From ZC4RG30 sp963726085 (GTDB lineage: Bacteria; Pseudomonadota; Gammaproteobacteria; Steroidobacterales; Steroidobacteraceae), in NCBI GenBank assembly GCA_963726085.1, contig CAVSAR010000006.1, positions 1 through 64,000 on the forward strand: a stretch of DNA of 64,000 nt, given 5' to 3'. Shown here in pieces: positions 34,543-44,244 of this stretch. The position numbers were made by a program, and so were the translations under genes. The notes below the pieces were generated by a model, which made no database searches, had not been told where the DNA came from, and was given only the letters and a program-made list of their open reading frames with translations. Numbering within the stretch: the stretch's first letter is position 1; the number at the start of each line of letters is the position of its first letter.

Positions 34543-35079
34543 TCATTGCGGCATGAACTCCGCGCCCGGCGGCCGGCCGTCGGCGCCCCAGCGCTCGGAG
34601 GAATCCCAGTGCTCGGCGATCTTGCCGCTCTTCTCGTCGATGCGGAACACGTCGAACCAGGTCATCTCGTAGATGCTCTCCGGGTGCACGCGGTCGCGTA
34701 CCCGGCGCACGAAACTGACCATCACGATGTCGCGCTCGGCAACGATGGAGATCACCGGCACCTTGATCAGCGGCACCACCGGCTTCGGTCTGCGCACTTC
34801 GCTGAACAGCTTGATCCAGGTGTCGCGACCGGACTGCACGTTGGGGTTGTGCTGGATGTATTCCGGGGTCAGGTAATTGGGCACCTGGTCCATGTGCCCG
34901 CCCTCGTAGCAGATGCGCCAGAAATCAAACACCAGCTGCTTGTTGCGCGCCAGCCGCGGGTCATCGCTCTTGAGCATTGCCAGCTGGTCGGCGGCCGGCA
35001 CGGGCGGCACGCCCTGCGCATGGGCCAACGACAGGCTGCACAGCAGCAACGCACCCAGCACACCAGCGGACCTGTTCAT
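34543..35079 (-). CDS. Exported NTF2/SnoaL-like protein (copy B)
   Basis: From ATG 35079 the 178-residue product has a signal peptide (GALLLCSLSLAHAQG) and an NTF2-like domain with QLVFDFWRICYEGGHMDQVPNYLTPEYIQHNPNVQSGRDTW and YEMTWFDVFRIDEKSGKIAEHWD. It is a paralogue of copy A at 31416-31919: both share YIQHNP/YHQHNP, the TWFD/SWFD strand and the EHWD ending. It is the first gene of the minus-strand esterase group and divergent from selO. Function unknown. Confidence 0.8.
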   Translation of the reverse strand: MNRSAGVLGALLLCSLSLAHAQGVPPVPAADQLAMLKSDDPRLARNKQLVFDFWRICYEGGHMDQVPNYLTPEYIQHNPNVQSGRDTWIKLFSEVRRPKPVVPLIKVPVISIVAERDIVMVSFVRRVRDRVHPESIYEMTWFDVFRIDEKSGKIAEHWDSSERWGADGRPPGAEFMPQ

Positions 35080-35150
35080 GTCGCCCCCCGAGGATCTCGA
35101 GCACCCATTCTGCCACGCCACCCCGGCTTCGGCTGTGCTACAGATGGACC

Positions 35151-36617
35151 ATGCACTTCGGCTTCGAACACAGCTACTCCAGGCTGCCGCCGCAGTTCTT
35201 CGCCGCCGTGGACCCGACCGCGGTGGCGACCCCCGAGGTCGTGATCTTCAACGAGCCGCTGGCGCGCTGGCTGGGCATCGACGTGCAACGCCTGCTGGCC
35301 GAAGCCGCCGAACAGCTGTCGGGCAAGACACTGCCGCAGGACGCCAGGCCCATCGCCATGGCCTACGCAGGCCACCAGTTCGCGCACTTCGTGCCGCGAC
35401 TGGGCGATGGCCGCGCCATCCTGCTGGGCGAGCTGCGCGCCGCAGATGGTGCCCTGTACGACGTGCAGCTCAAGGGTGCCGGGCGCACGCCGTTCTCGCG
35501 CGCCGGCGACGGGCGCGCGGCCTTAGGGCCCATGCTGCGCGAGTACCTGGTCAGCGAGGCCATGTTCGCACTGGGCATACCCACCACCCGGTCGCTGGCG
35601 GTGGTCGCGACCGGGGAACGCGTGCTGCGCGAGGCACCCCAGCCCGGCGCGATTCTCACGCGCATCGCCGCCAGCCACCTGCGCGTGGGCAGCTTCGAGT
35701 ACTTTGCGGCGCGCGGCGACACGGCCAGCGTGCGCACATTGCTCGACTACTCGATCCGGCGCCACTACCCGCAGGTCGCCACCGCGCCCAATCCGGCGCT
35801 GGCGTTTCTCGAGCAGGTCACCACTCGCCAGGCGGCGCTGATCGCGCAGTGGATGGCGGTGGGGTTCATCCACGGCGTGATGAACACCGACAACATGGCA
35901 ATCAGTGGCGAGACCATTGACTACGGTCCCTGCGCATTCATGGACCAATACGATCCGGGCACCGTGTTCAGCTCCATCGACCATCGCGGCCGCTATGCCT
36001 ACGGCAACCAGCCGGCGATCGCGCAGTGGAACCTGGCGCGCCTGGCCGAATGCCTGTTGCCGCTCATCGATTCCGACCAGACCGCCGCCGTTGCCCAGGC
36101 CACGGCCATGGTCGAGGCGTTCATGCCGCAGTTCGATGCGCAGTTCTGCCAGCGACTGCGCGGCAAGCTGGGCCTGTCCAGTGCACAGCAAGGTGACGCG
36201 GACCTGATCAGTGCACTGCTGGCGGTGCTGCGCGAGTCCCGGGCGGATTTCACGCTGACCTTCCGGTACCTGGCGCAGGCCGCGCTGGGGGCCGCGCACG
36301 AAGCGCCGCTGCGCGCCTTGTTCCCGCACCCGGCCAGCCTCGACGCATGGCTCGTGCTCTGGCGTGCGCGGCTGGATGCGGAACCGCTAGCCCCTGCCCA
36401 GCGGCGCGTGGCAATGCGCCAGGCCAACCCGGCCTTCGTGCCGCGCAACCATCGGGTCGAGGCGGCCCTGGACGCGGCCAATGCCGGCGACCTGGCGCCA
36501 CTGCACACCCTGCTGGCCGTGCTGCAACGTCCCTTCGATGACCATCCGGACAGTGCGCTGCTGATGCTGCCGCCACTGGATTCCGAGCGTGTATTGCAGA
36601 CTTTCTGCGGTACCTGA
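35151..36617 (+). CDS. selO: Protein adenylyltransferase SelO
   Basis: SelO is a pseudokinase-fold enzyme that transfers AMP to protein side chains, linked to redox stress. The 488-residue protein shows MAYAGHQFAHFVPRLGDGRAILLGE, DVQLKGAGRTPFSRAGDGRAALG (nucleotide-binding region), HGVMNTDNMAISGETIDYGPCAFMD (metal and catalytic aspartates), and the C-terminal QTFCGT with the conserved Cys near the end. The start ATG 35151 lacks a ribosome site; TACAGA lies six bases upstream, a weaker match to the leaderless pattern. FadE follows 16 bases later. Confidence 0.95.
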   Translation: MHFGFEHSYSRLPPQFFAAVDPTAVATPEVVIFNEPLARWLGIDVQRLLAEAAEQLSGKTLPQDARPIAMAYAGHQFAHFVPRLGDGRAILLGELRAADGALYDVQLKGAGRTPFSRAGDGRAALGPMLREYLVSEAMFALGIPTTRSLAVVATGERVLREAPQPGAILTRIAASHLRVGSFEYFAARGDTASVRTLLDYSIRRHYPQVATAPNPALAFLEQVTTRQAALIAQWMAVGFIHGVMNTDNMAISGETIDYGPCAFMDQYDPGTVFSSIDHRGRYAYGNQPAIAQWNLARLAECLLPLIDSDQTAAVAQATAMVEAFMPQFDAQFCQRLRGKLGLSSAQQGDADLISALLAVLRESRADFTLTFRYLAQAALGAAHEAPLRALFPHPASLDAWLVLWRARLDAEPLAPAQRRVAMRQANPAFVPRNHRVEAALDAANAGDLAPLHTLLAVLQRPFDDHPDSALLMLPPLDSERVLQTFCGT

Positions 36618-36633
36618 CGGGTATAGTCGCGCC

Positions 36634-39138
36634 ATGCTCCTGGCCACCCTCCTGGTACTCGCGCTGGTAGCGGCGATATTCGCGGTCACGCAGATCGGCG
36701 CGCTGATCACGGTGCTGTTCGTGATTGCGGTGCTGGTACTGGCCTACAAGCGCCTGCCGCTGCTGGCGTTCTCGGTGGTGTTCACGGTGCTGTTCATCGT
36801 GTATTCCTGGTTCGGCGATCCGTCCGGGCTGTGGAAAGGCCTGCTGCTGCTGATGCTGGTGCTGATGTGGCTGTTCAACGTCCGGCCCCTGCGCAAGGCG
36901 CTGATCTCGCGCCCGTTCCTCAAGACCTACCTGCGCCTGCTGCCGACGATGTCGCCCACCGAGCGTGAAGCCCTTGAGGCCGGTACGGTGTGGTGGGATG
37001 GCGAGCTGTTCACCGGCAAGCCCGATTGGGACAAGCTGCTGCAGGCGCGACCGGCGCAACTTACCGCCGAAGAACAGGCGTTCCTCGACGGTCCCTGCGA
37101 GGAACTGTGCGCCATGGTCGATGACTTCGACGTCACGCACCGACGCGCCGACCTGCCGCCGCAGGCCTGGGAGTTCATCAAGTCGCGCGGCTTCCTGGCC
37201 ATGATCATCCCCAAGCAGTACGGCGGCCTGCAGCTGGGCACCTACGCGCAGTCTTCGGTGCTGATCAAGCTGGCCAGTCGCAGCATCGTGCTGAGCACCA
37301 CGGTGGCGGTCCCCAACTCGCTGGGACCCGGCGAGCTGCTGGCGCACTACGGCACCCAGGAGCAAAAGGATTATTTCCTGCCGCGGCTGGCGCGCGGCGA
37401 GGAGATCCCCTGCTTCGCCTTGACCAGCCCGACCGTGGGTTCGGATGCGGCCTCCATCAGCGACACCGGCATCGTGTGCCGCGGTGAGTACCAGGGGCGC
37501 GAGGTGCTGGGCGTGCGGCTTAACTTCTCCAAGCGCTACATCACCCTGGCACCGGTGGCCACGCTCATCGGGCTGGCGTTTCGCATGTTCGATCCGCAGC
37601 GCCTGCTGGGTGGCGCAGAGGACATCGGCATCACCTGCGCGCTGCTGCCGCGCGCCACCCCCGGCATCACCCTCGGCCGGCGTCACTTTCCGCTCAATAT
37701 CCCGTTCCAGAACGGACCCATCCAGGGCAAGGACGTGTTCGTGCCGCTGGACACCATCATCGGCGGCGTGGCGCAGGCCGGCCATGGCTGGCGCATGCTG
37801 ATCGAGCAACTATCGGTGGGCCGGTGCATCTCGCTGCCGTCCTTTGCCACCGGGGGTGCACTGACGGCGGTGTGGACCACCGGCGCCTATGCGCGCATCC
37901 GGCGCCAGTTCGGACTGCCGGTGGGCCGCTTCGAGGGCGTCGAACAGGTCATCGCGCGGATGATGGGCACGGCCTACGTGATGAACGCGGCGCGCTCGGT
38001 CACCACCGGCGCGATCGATGGCGGCGAGCGACCGGCGGTCCCGGCGGCCATCCTCAAGTATCACGTCACCGAGATGGGCCGCGTTGTCAGCGCCGACGCG
38101 ATGGACGTGCATGGCGGCAAGGGCGTGATGCTGGGCCCGCGCAACTACCTGGGGCGCGGCTGGCAGTCGACGCCCATCGGCATCACCGTCGAGGGCGCCA
38201 ACATCCTGACGCGCAACCTCATCATCTTTGGCCAGGGGGCGATCCGCTGCCACCCGTTCGTGCTGCGCGAGATGCAGGCGGCACGCGGCACCGATGGCGA
38301 GCGCAGTGTCGACGCCTTCGACCGCGCACTGTTTGCGCACCTGGGCTTCTCGATCTCCAACGCCGTGCGCTCGCTGATCATGGCGGTCACCTACGCGCGG
38401 TTCGAAAGCGTTCCGGGCAACCTGCCCATCCGTCGCTACTACCAGCACATCGAGCGCTTCTCCGCGTCATTTGCCTTTGCCACCGACGTGGCCATGCTGT
38501 CCCTGGGCGGGTACCTCAAGAAGAAGGAAAACCTGTCCGCGCGCCTCGGCGACGTGCTGTCCTATCTTTACCTGGCCTCCATGGTGCTCAAGCAGCATCA
38601 CGATGCCGGGTCGCCGGTCGAGGACCAGCCCATCGTGGAGTGGGCCTGTCGCGACCTGCTGTATCGCGCGCAGGAACAGCTGCATGGCTTCCTGCGCAAC
38701 TTCCCCAACCGCCTGCTGGCCATGGTGCTGCGGGCGCTGATCTTTCCGCGCGGCCGGACCTATTCGGCCCCCGCCGACAAGCTCGGTGCACAGGTGGCCG
38801 AGCTGGCCCTGACCCCGTCGGCCTCGCGCGAGCGCCTGTGCCGCCACGCGTTTCGATCCGCCGTGGCCGACAACCCGCTGGCGGAGTTGCACGAGGCACT
38901 GCAGCTGGCGCAGGTGGTGGAACCGATCGAGCGCAAGCTGCGCATCGACGGCATCAAGACCGGCCGGGTCACGGCGCTGGATGTCGCCGGGCAGGTGGCC
39001 CAGGCACTGCAGCTGGGCATCATCGATGACGCGCAGGCCAGCGCACTGCTCGACTATGATCGGCGCATCATGCGCATCATCAACGTCGATGATTTCGACC
39101 CCAGCGAGCTGCCGGCCGGCACTGCGGCCCCGCACTAG
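36634..39138 (+). CDS. fadE: FadE-type acyl-CoA dehydrogenase
   Basis: FadE is the membrane-associated acyl-CoA dehydrogenase of gammaproteobacterial fatty-acid beta-oxidation. The 834-residue protein begins with two to three membrane helices (residues 1-75). Then come the acyl-CoA dehydrogenase domains (PQAWEFIKSRGFLAMIIPKQYGGL, ALTSPTVGSDAAS, SLPSFATGGAL, AMDVHGGKGVMLGPRNYL) and the long C-terminal extension (HAFRSAVADNPLAELHEALQLA) specific to this type. TATAGT ends six bases before ATG 36634 with no ribosome site, so a leaderless message is possible. The ExeA gene begins three bases after its stop. Confidence 0.95.
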   Translation: MLLATLLVLALVAAIFAVTQIGALITVLFVIAVLVLAYKRLPLLAFSVVFTVLFIVYSWFGDPSGLWKGLLLLMLVLMWLFNVRPLRKALISRPFLKTYLRLLPTMSPTEREALEAGTVWWDGELFTGKPDWDKLLQARPAQLTAEEQAFLDGPCEELCAMVDDFDVTHRRADLPPQAWEFIKSRGFLAMIIPKQYGGLQLGTYAQSSVLIKLASRSIVLSTTVAVPNSLGPGELLAHYGTQEQKDYFLPRLARGEEIPCFALTSPTVGSDAASISDTGIVCRGEYQGREVLGVRLNFSKRYITLAPVATLIGLAFRMFDPQRLLGGAEDIGITCALLPRATPGITLGRRHFPLNIPFQNGPIQGKDVFVPLDTIIGGVAQAGHGWRMLIEQLSVGRCISLPSFATGGALTAVWTTGAYARIRRQFGLPVGRFEGVEQVIARMMGTAYVMNAARSVTTGAIDGGERPAVPAAILKYHVTEMGRVVSADAMDVHGGKGVMLGPRNYLGRGWQSTPIGITVEGANILTRNLIIFGQGAIRCHPFVLREMQAARGTDGERSVDAFDRALFAHLGFSISNAVRSLIMAVTYARFESVPGNLPIRRYYQHIERFSASFAFATDVAMLSLGGYLKKKENLSARLGDVLSYLYLASMVLKQHHDAGSPVEDQPIVEWACRDLLYRAQEQLHGFLRNFPNRLLAMVLRALIFPRGRTYSAPADKLGAQVAELALTPSASRERLCRHAFRSAVADNPLAELHEALQLAQVVEPIERKLRIDGIKTGRVTALDVAGQVAQALQLGIIDDAQASALLDYDRRIMRIINVDDFDPSELPAGTAAPH

Positions 39139-39141
39139 CCC

Positions 39142-40767
39142 ATGTACCTTCCGTTCTTCGGCCTGTCCGAGAAGCCCTTCGCGATCACGCCGGATCCGCG
39201 CTACCTGTTCCTGGGTGAGCGGCACGCCGAAGCCCTGGCCCATCTGGTCTACGGCATCACCGAGGCGGGTGGATTCATCCAGCTGACCGGCGAGGTGGGC
39301 ACCGGCAAGACCACGATCATCCGCTCGCTGCTGGCGCGCCAGCCTGACAATGCGGAAATCGCGCTGATCCTCAACCCCGGCATGAACGCGCCGGAGTTCC
39401 TGCTGACCATCTGCGAGGAACTGGGGGCACCGGTCCCGGCCTCCGCGGTCGGCAGCGTCAAGGAACTGGTCGATATCCTCAACCAGCACCTGCTGCAGGC
39501 CCATGCGCAGGGCAAGCGCGTGGTGCTGGTGTGCGACGAGGCACAAAACCTCTCGCCGGAACTGCTGGAGCAGGTGCGGCTGCTGACCAACCTGGAAACC
39601 GACACGCAGAAGCTGCTGCAGATCATCCTGATCGGGCAGCCAGAGCTGCGCGACCTGCTGGCCCGCAATGACCTGCGGCAACTGGCGCAGCGCGTTACCG
39701 GTCGCTATCACCTGGACCCGCTGTCGCGCAGCGAATCGGCCGCCTACGTCAAGCACCGGCTGCGCATTGCCGGGGCCACGGCCGATATTTTCACCGCCGG
39801 CGCCCAGGCCGAGTTGTATCGCACCAGTGGCGGCGTCCCACGACTGATCAACATCATCAGTGACCGCGCGCTGCTGGGCGGCTACACGGAAGACCGCCAT
39901 GAGATCACCGCCGCCATGGTTCGCCGGGCGGCGTCGGAAGTGTTCGACCGGCGCGTGATCCCGCACTGGTTGCCCTGGGTACTGGGCGCGGCAACGCTGA
40001 TCGTCGTGACCGGTGGCGCGATGGCCGCCTGGTCGCTGTACCAGCGCGCACATCAGGCTGTGCCATTGCCTCAGGTGGCGGTCACGACGCCGGCTGCGCC
40101 GGCGCAGCCGCCTGCGCCATCGCCCGAGCCGGTGGCTCCCCCGCAGCTGGCGACCTTGCTGCGCGACGCCGCTGCAGTGACCGGACTGGATGGCGCCTAC
40201 ACCCGATTGTTCGTCTTGTGGTCGGCCCGCTACGTGGCCGGCTCAGAGGACGCCTGCTCGCAGGCACTGCGCCAGGGCCTGGAGTGCCTCGATGAGGAAG
40301 GCGGCTTTGACGTGTTGCGGCGCTTCAATCGCCCGGCCATCCTGCCGGTAGCCGATGGCAACGGCACCATCCACCAGGTGGTAGTCACGAAACTGACGCC
40401 GGACACGGCGCAGCTGCTGATTGGCGACGCCACGCACGAGGTGGCACTGTCCGACCTGGAGCAGCACTGGCGCGGGGACTTCCAGCTGTTGTGGAAGCCC
40501 CCGCAACTGGACACCCGCAATCTCTCGCTCAACATGCAGGGGGAGCCCATCGGGGTGCTGCGTAACCGGCTGCGCCAGTGGGCCGGCCTGGCCCCGGAAG
40601 CCACGCCCAACCAGGTGTTCGACGCTTCCCTGGAGTCGCTGGTCAAGCAATTCCAGCTGCGCAATGGCCTGGCTGCCGATGGCGTGGCCGGCATCCAGAC
40701 CCAGGCGGTGCTCGACGGGGCGCTGGCCGCTGTCAACACACCGCTGCTAAGCGCCGTAAATCCGTAG
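39142..40767 (+). CDS. exeA: ExeA/GspA-like AAA ATPase with peptidoglycan-binding domain
   Basis: ExeA works with ExeB/GspB to insert the type II secretion secretin through the cell wall. The 541-residue protein has the N-terminal MYLPFFGLSEKPFAITPDP typical of the family, Walker A GEVGTGKTT (50-58), Walker B VVLVCDEAQ, one membrane helix (about 275-295), a Pro-rich linker, and a periplasmic region ending in a peptidoglycan-binding domain (about 465-525). It is adjacent to gspB (8-base gap) and right after fadE. Main T2SS genes are not in the window. Confidence 0.9.
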   Translation: MYLPFFGLSEKPFAITPDPRYLFLGERHAEALAHLVYGITEAGGFIQLTGEVGTGKTTIIRSLLARQPDNAEIALILNPGMNAPEFLLTICEELGAPVPASAVGSVKELVDILNQHLLQAHAQGKRVVLVCDEAQNLSPELLEQVRLLTNLETDTQKLLQIILIGQPELRDLLARNDLRQLAQRVTGRYHLDPLSRSESAAYVKHRLRIAGATADIFTAGAQAELYRTSGGVPRLINIISDRALLGGYTEDRHEITAAMVRRAASEVFDRRVIPHWLPWVLGAATLIVVTGGAMAAWSLYQRAHQAVPLPQVAVTTPAAPAQPPAPSPEPVAPPQLATLLRDAAAVTGLDGAYTRLFVLWSARYVAGSEDACSQALRQGLECLDEEGGFDVLRRFNRPAILPVADGNGTIHQVVVTKLTPDTAQLLIGDATHEVALSDLEQHWRGDFQLLWKPPQLDTRNLSLNMQGEPIGVLRNRLRQWAGLAPEATPNQVFDASLESLVKQFQLRNGLAADGVAGIQTQAVLDGALAAVNTPLLSAVNP

Positions 40768-40775
40768 GGCATCGC

Positions 40776-41438
40776 ATGTCATTCATTCTCGACGCACTGA
40801 AAAAATCCGAGGCCGAGCGCAATCGCAAGTCCGGACCGGTGTTGATGGACATGCGCATCGCGCCAGCGCGACGGCACCTGCCCGTCTGGGTATGGGTAAT
40901 CGCCATCGTCCTGCTGGCAAACCTGGCGCTGCTGGGCTACGCGTTGCTGCGCAGTGGCGGCCGGCAGGCGCCGGTGGCAGCACCCGTGGCCGCCGCACCG
41001 GCGCCGGTAAATGCAATACCGGCCGTGTTGCCGCCGCCGGTGCTGCCGCCACCGGCCACCGAGCCTGCCCGCAATCGCGACCTGCCTGCCGCTGCACCGG
41101 CCACCGGTGGCCTGGTCATGCAGAGCAATGCCGTGGTCAGTCCAAACAATCCGGTCGCGCCGCCCATCAGCGCAGCGGCCGCAGCGCCCGCGGTTGCCCC
41201 CCCTGCCAACCTGCCCAGCGACGACGACCTGCGTGCCAGCGGGGTGACCCTGCCGGAACTGCACCTGAGCCTGCACGTCTACGACGACAATCCCGCCAAT
41301 CGATTTGTGCTGCTCAATTCCTCGCGCCTGCGCGAAGGCCAGGAAACCGCCGAGGGCGTGCGGGTCGAGCGCATCGACCCCGCCGGCGTGGTGCTGTCGT
41401 GGCGCGGTCGGCAGTTTCGCGTGCGTCCGGGCAGCTAG
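40776..41438 (+). CDS. gspB: GspB-like general secretion protein
   Basis: The 220-residue protein begins with MSFILDALKKSEAERNR, the diagnostic N-terminus of GspB/ExeB, then one membrane helix (about residues 35-57), a long Ala/Pro-rich linker and a C-terminal T2SSB domain (LHVYDDNPANRFVLLNSSRLREGQ, VLSWRGRQFRV). It partners ExeA in building the type II secretin. It is convergent with the next minus-strand gene, 10 bases apart. Confidence 0.9.
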   Translation: MSFILDALKKSEAERNRKSGPVLMDMRIAPARRHLPVWVWVIAIVLLANLALLGYALLRSGGRQAPVAAPVAAAPAPVNAIPAVLPPPVLPPPATEPARNRDLPAAAPATGGLVMQSNAVVSPNNPVAPPISAAAAAPAVAPPANLPSDDDLRASGVTLPELHLSLHVYDDNPANRFVLLNSSRLREGQETAEGVRVERIDPAGVVLSWRGRQFRVRPGS

Positions 41439-41447
41439 TCCGCGGAT

Positions 41448-42392
41448 CTATTCGGCGATGTACCAGTGCTTGTCGATCTGCTCCAGCAACAGCTGCGCAA
41501 ACGGCAGTCCCTGGCCGCGCAGGTCATACACGGCGCGCGTCCCGGCGTAGTCGTAACGCGGCATGAGGTCCCGGGCCACGCGCAGCGCCACCAGCAGGCG
41601 CTCGCGCACCTCCGGTCGTGACTCGCAGGTGCTGATCAGCGACTTCAAGGCCTTGGCCGAGGTGGTGCGCCGGAAGTTGGGGCTCATCTGCTTGTTGTAG
41701 TAGTCGTCGCAATGCACGGCTACCAGGTTCTGCTCGGCCTGCGTCAACAGCTCGTTGATCGCCTTTGGATTGCCGGGCGCTGTCTCGGGTGCGGCATCGG
41801 TTGCCGCTATGCGGCCGGCGGCCTGCACCTGCGCGCGGCCCGACACCAGGTCTTCGAGTCTGGCCTGCAACTCCAATGGCACTGCAGCCTTCCAGTCCTT
41901 GCCCCAAGGCACCAGTGACACCAGCACCGGCACGCGTACGGTGCCGTGGTCCTTGGGTGGCTGCCCGCGTCCCACCAGGTGCACCATGCCGCCGCTGTCG
42001 GGAATTGCCGCCAGCCACTCGATGCGCTCGAACACGCGCCCACCCGGCTGCAGCCGGCCGGCAAGGGCGGCAAAGAAATCCAGCGAGGTCAGCCGCTCCA
42101 GGTCCGTCAGGGGCATGCCCACGCCGAACAGGCGACCGCGGATGATGTTCTCGCCCCGATCCGATTCCAGGCGCATTTCATCCATCACGCGCTTGCGCAG
42201 CAGGTCCAGGTGGTCCGGGTGGATGGCATGGGCGATGGCCTGCCCATCGCCCGAGGCGACGGCAGCCAGGAACTCCTCGGCAGCGTGGTGCTGGCTGGTA
42301 CTGCCGCTGTCGGCCAGGGCCGGCGACAGCAGCCCCGGCAGCAGTAGCAAGGGCACCCATCGGCGCACCCAGCGCCGCGATATGTCATTCAT
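41448..42392 (-). CDS. Exported protein of unknown function, 314 aa
   Basis: From ATG 42392 the protein has a signal peptide (WVPLLLLPGLLSPALA) and then two halves: an N-terminal helical part (HHAAEEFLAAVASGDGQAIAHAI) with a beta region around GMVHLVGRGQPPKDHGTVRVPV, and a C-terminal part with NLVAVHCDDYYNKQMSPNFRRTT. The first half resembles proteins in which a short DUF3828/NTF2-like helix pair precedes a beta sheet, but I cannot name a family. It faces the receiver-TonB gene across 126 bases and is convergent with gspB, so it may share control with the signalling genes. Confidence 0.6.
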   Translation of the reverse strand: MNDISRRWVRRWVPLLLLPGLLSPALADSGSTSQHHAAEEFLAAVASGDGQAIAHAIHPDHLDLLRKRVMDEMRLESDRGENIIRGRLFGVGMPLTDLERLTSLDFFAALAGRLQPGGRVFERIEWLAAIPDSGGMVHLVGRGQPPKDHGTVRVPVLVSLVPWGKDWKAAVPLELQARLEDLVSGRAQVQAAGRIAATDAAPETAPGNPKAINELLTQAEQNLVAVHCDDYYNKQMSPNFRRTTSAKALKSLISTCESRPEVRERLLVALRVARDLMPRYDYAGTRAVYDLRGQGLPFAQLLLEQIDKHWYIAE

Positions 42393-42518
42393 GATCCAGT
42401 CCTCAGTCGCCGGCAGCGGCGGGCGACGCACATCACAGATCGGAGAATCCCCATTGGCGCAAGGTTGTACCGTCCGGACAAGCCCGTAAAGTCCCCTGAA
42501 ATCGCTGGAGAACTGGCC

Positions 42519-44225
42519 GTGACCGCCTATTCGAATACTAATGGTGTGGATGCCGCTGGCGGGCCAGATCGACGCCGGCAAGGCCAGCCGGCACCGCGCG
42601 TACTCATTGCGCTCACCAACGATCCGGCGCTGAGCCGTGCCGTGCAGGAGCTGGTCGCAAGTGGCATAGAGGTCGGCATCGTACAGAGCGCGCAGGCGCT
42701 GTCCGATGAGCTGGTGCAACATGCCTCGGCCATCGCGTTGATCGATTGCGCCACTGTCGATGCGCCCATCGAGGCGCTTGTGGATGCAATCTCCAAGCAG
42801 TTCCCCGACCTGCGACTGCTGGTGGCGGGGCACAGTGCCGAGCAGAACCTGCTGGCCACCCGCATCGAACGGCAAACCGTCTTCCGCTTTGTCCACAAGC
42901 CTGCCTCCTCCCAGCGCCTCAAGCTGTTCCTCGATGCCGTCGGTCGGCAATCGGATGCGCCGCGCACCGGTACGGCGCCCAGCGAATCGACCCGCGGCGC
43001 AGCGCCGGCGGTCAAGGTGCGGGCAACGCCCGGCACTGGACTGGGCGGCGGCTCCAAGTCGCGCCTGACTGGCATGGCAATCGGCATTGGCATCGTGCTG
43101 GCCATCGCAGTGGGTGTCTGGCTGTTCTGGCCCAGCGGCAAGAAATCGGCGCCGCCGCAGGTGGTACCGGTGGCAAGCGCTACCGCCGGGCCGGTGGGTG
43201 ATCTCATCAGTCGCGCGGATCAGGCATTCGCCGCGGGACACTACGTGGCCAGCGATGGCTCCAGCGCCGCGGAACTGTACCGCGATGCGCTCAAGGGCGA
43301 CGGCAAGAACCAGGTCGCCCGCAGTGGATTTGATCGCAGCATCGAGTACGGATTGCGCAGCGCCGAAGAGGCGTTGCTGGCCAATCGTGTCGACGCCGCG
43401 GCCGGCGTCGCCGAGACGCTGCGGCTGTTGGTGCCTGGCAATTCCCGCCTGGCATTCCTGCAGGCGCAGGTCGACAAGGAATCCGCGCGCGTCAGCGCCG
43501 ACACCACCCAGCGCCAGGCACAGGAAGCCAAGCAGGCACGCATCAAGGACAGCCTGGACATGATGTCCGAGGCCATGGGCCGTGGGGCGCTGCTGGAACC
43601 GGCGCGCAACAATGCCGTGTTTCATTTCCGGGCCGCCGCCGACGTCAGCTCCTCCGACCCGGCCGTGCGCAACGCGCGCGACTCACTGGTGGCCGCGCTG
43701 CTGACCGCAGCGGACAACGAGCTCACTGCACAGCACCTTGCCCCGGCCACCCGCCTGGTGGATGCGGCCACCAGCATCAACAGTGGCGCGCCGGGATTGG
43801 ACGTATTGCGTCGGCGCATTCGCGAGCAGCAGGCGGCGGCCGCAGCCGCGGCCACCCCGGTTGCCGCGCCAGCCCCGCCGCCGGTGCCCGTGGCCGCCGC
43901 GCCAGCGCCAGCCCCGGCGGAAAAGCAGGATGCGATCGTTGCCGAGTCGGCATTGCAACGCATCAGCAAGGTGGATCCCACGTACCCGCAGCGCGCCCTT
44001 GAGCAGCTGACCTCCGGCTGGGTGGAGTTGCAGTTCACCGTGGCCACGGATGGATCGGTGCGCGACGTGGTGGTGATGGATGCGCAGCCGAAAACGGTCT
44101 TTGACCGCAGCGCCATGACGGCCCTGCGCCGCTGGCGTTACCAGCCGGTGATGCGCGATGGCGCAGCGGTGGCGCAGCGCGCGCACATCCGCATGCGCTT
44201 TACCGCAACGGACCAGAAGCGCTGA
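42519..44225 (+). CDS. Receiver-like domain - membrane helix - TonB C-terminal domain protein
   Basis: Start GTG 42519 follows TGGAGA at good spacing. Residues ~25-135 form a receiver-like fold (PRVLIALTNDPALSRAVQELV, AIALIDCATVDAP, a lysine in FVHKPAS). The phospho-accepting Asp lies in IALIDC, but the N-terminal acidic pair is weak, so phosphorylation is uncertain. A membrane helix (about 186-206) leads to a periplasmic helical region with repeat-like character (230-450), an Ala/Pro-rich linker, and a C-terminal TonB domain (about 480-560; ISKVDPTYPQRALEQLTSGWVELQFTV, FDRSAMTALRRWRYQPV). A cytoplasmic receiver joined to TonB_C is unusual. It heads a three-gene set with a receiver-kinase and an ATPase. 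Confidence 0.75.
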   Translation: MTAYSNTNGVDAAGGPDRRRQGQPAPRVLIALTNDPALSRAVQELVASGIEVGIVQSAQALSDELVQHASAIALIDCATVDAPIEALVDAISKQFPDLRLLVAGHSAEQNLLATRIERQTVFRFVHKPASSQRLKLFLDAVGRQSDAPRTGTAPSESTRGAAPAVKVRATPGTGLGGGSKSRLTGMAIGIGIVLAIAVGVWLFWPSGKKSAPPQVVPVASATAGPVGDLISRADQAFAAGHYVASDGSSAAELYRDALKGDGKNQVARSGFDRSIEYGLRSAEEALLANRVDAAAGVAETLRLLVPGNSRLAFLQAQVDKESARVSADTTQRQAQEAKQARIKDSLDMMSEAMGRGALLEPARNNAVFHFRAAADVSSSDPAVRNARDSLVAALLTAADNELTAQHLAPATRLVDAATSINSGAPGLDVLRRRIREQQAAAAAAATPVAAPAPPPVPVAAAPAPAPAEKQDAIVAESALQRISKVDPTYPQRALEQLTSGWVELQFTVATDGSVRDVVVMDAQPKTVFDRSAMTALRRWRYQPVMRDGAAVAQRAHIRMRFTATDQKR

Positions 44226-44244
44226 CCAACTCGTGACTGCCGCC

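Noticed and set aside
38467..40053. 528-codon minus-strand frame antisense to fadE and exeA
   Set aside because: Low-complexity Gln/Arg/Val composition with no motif; an artefact of GC-rich codons.
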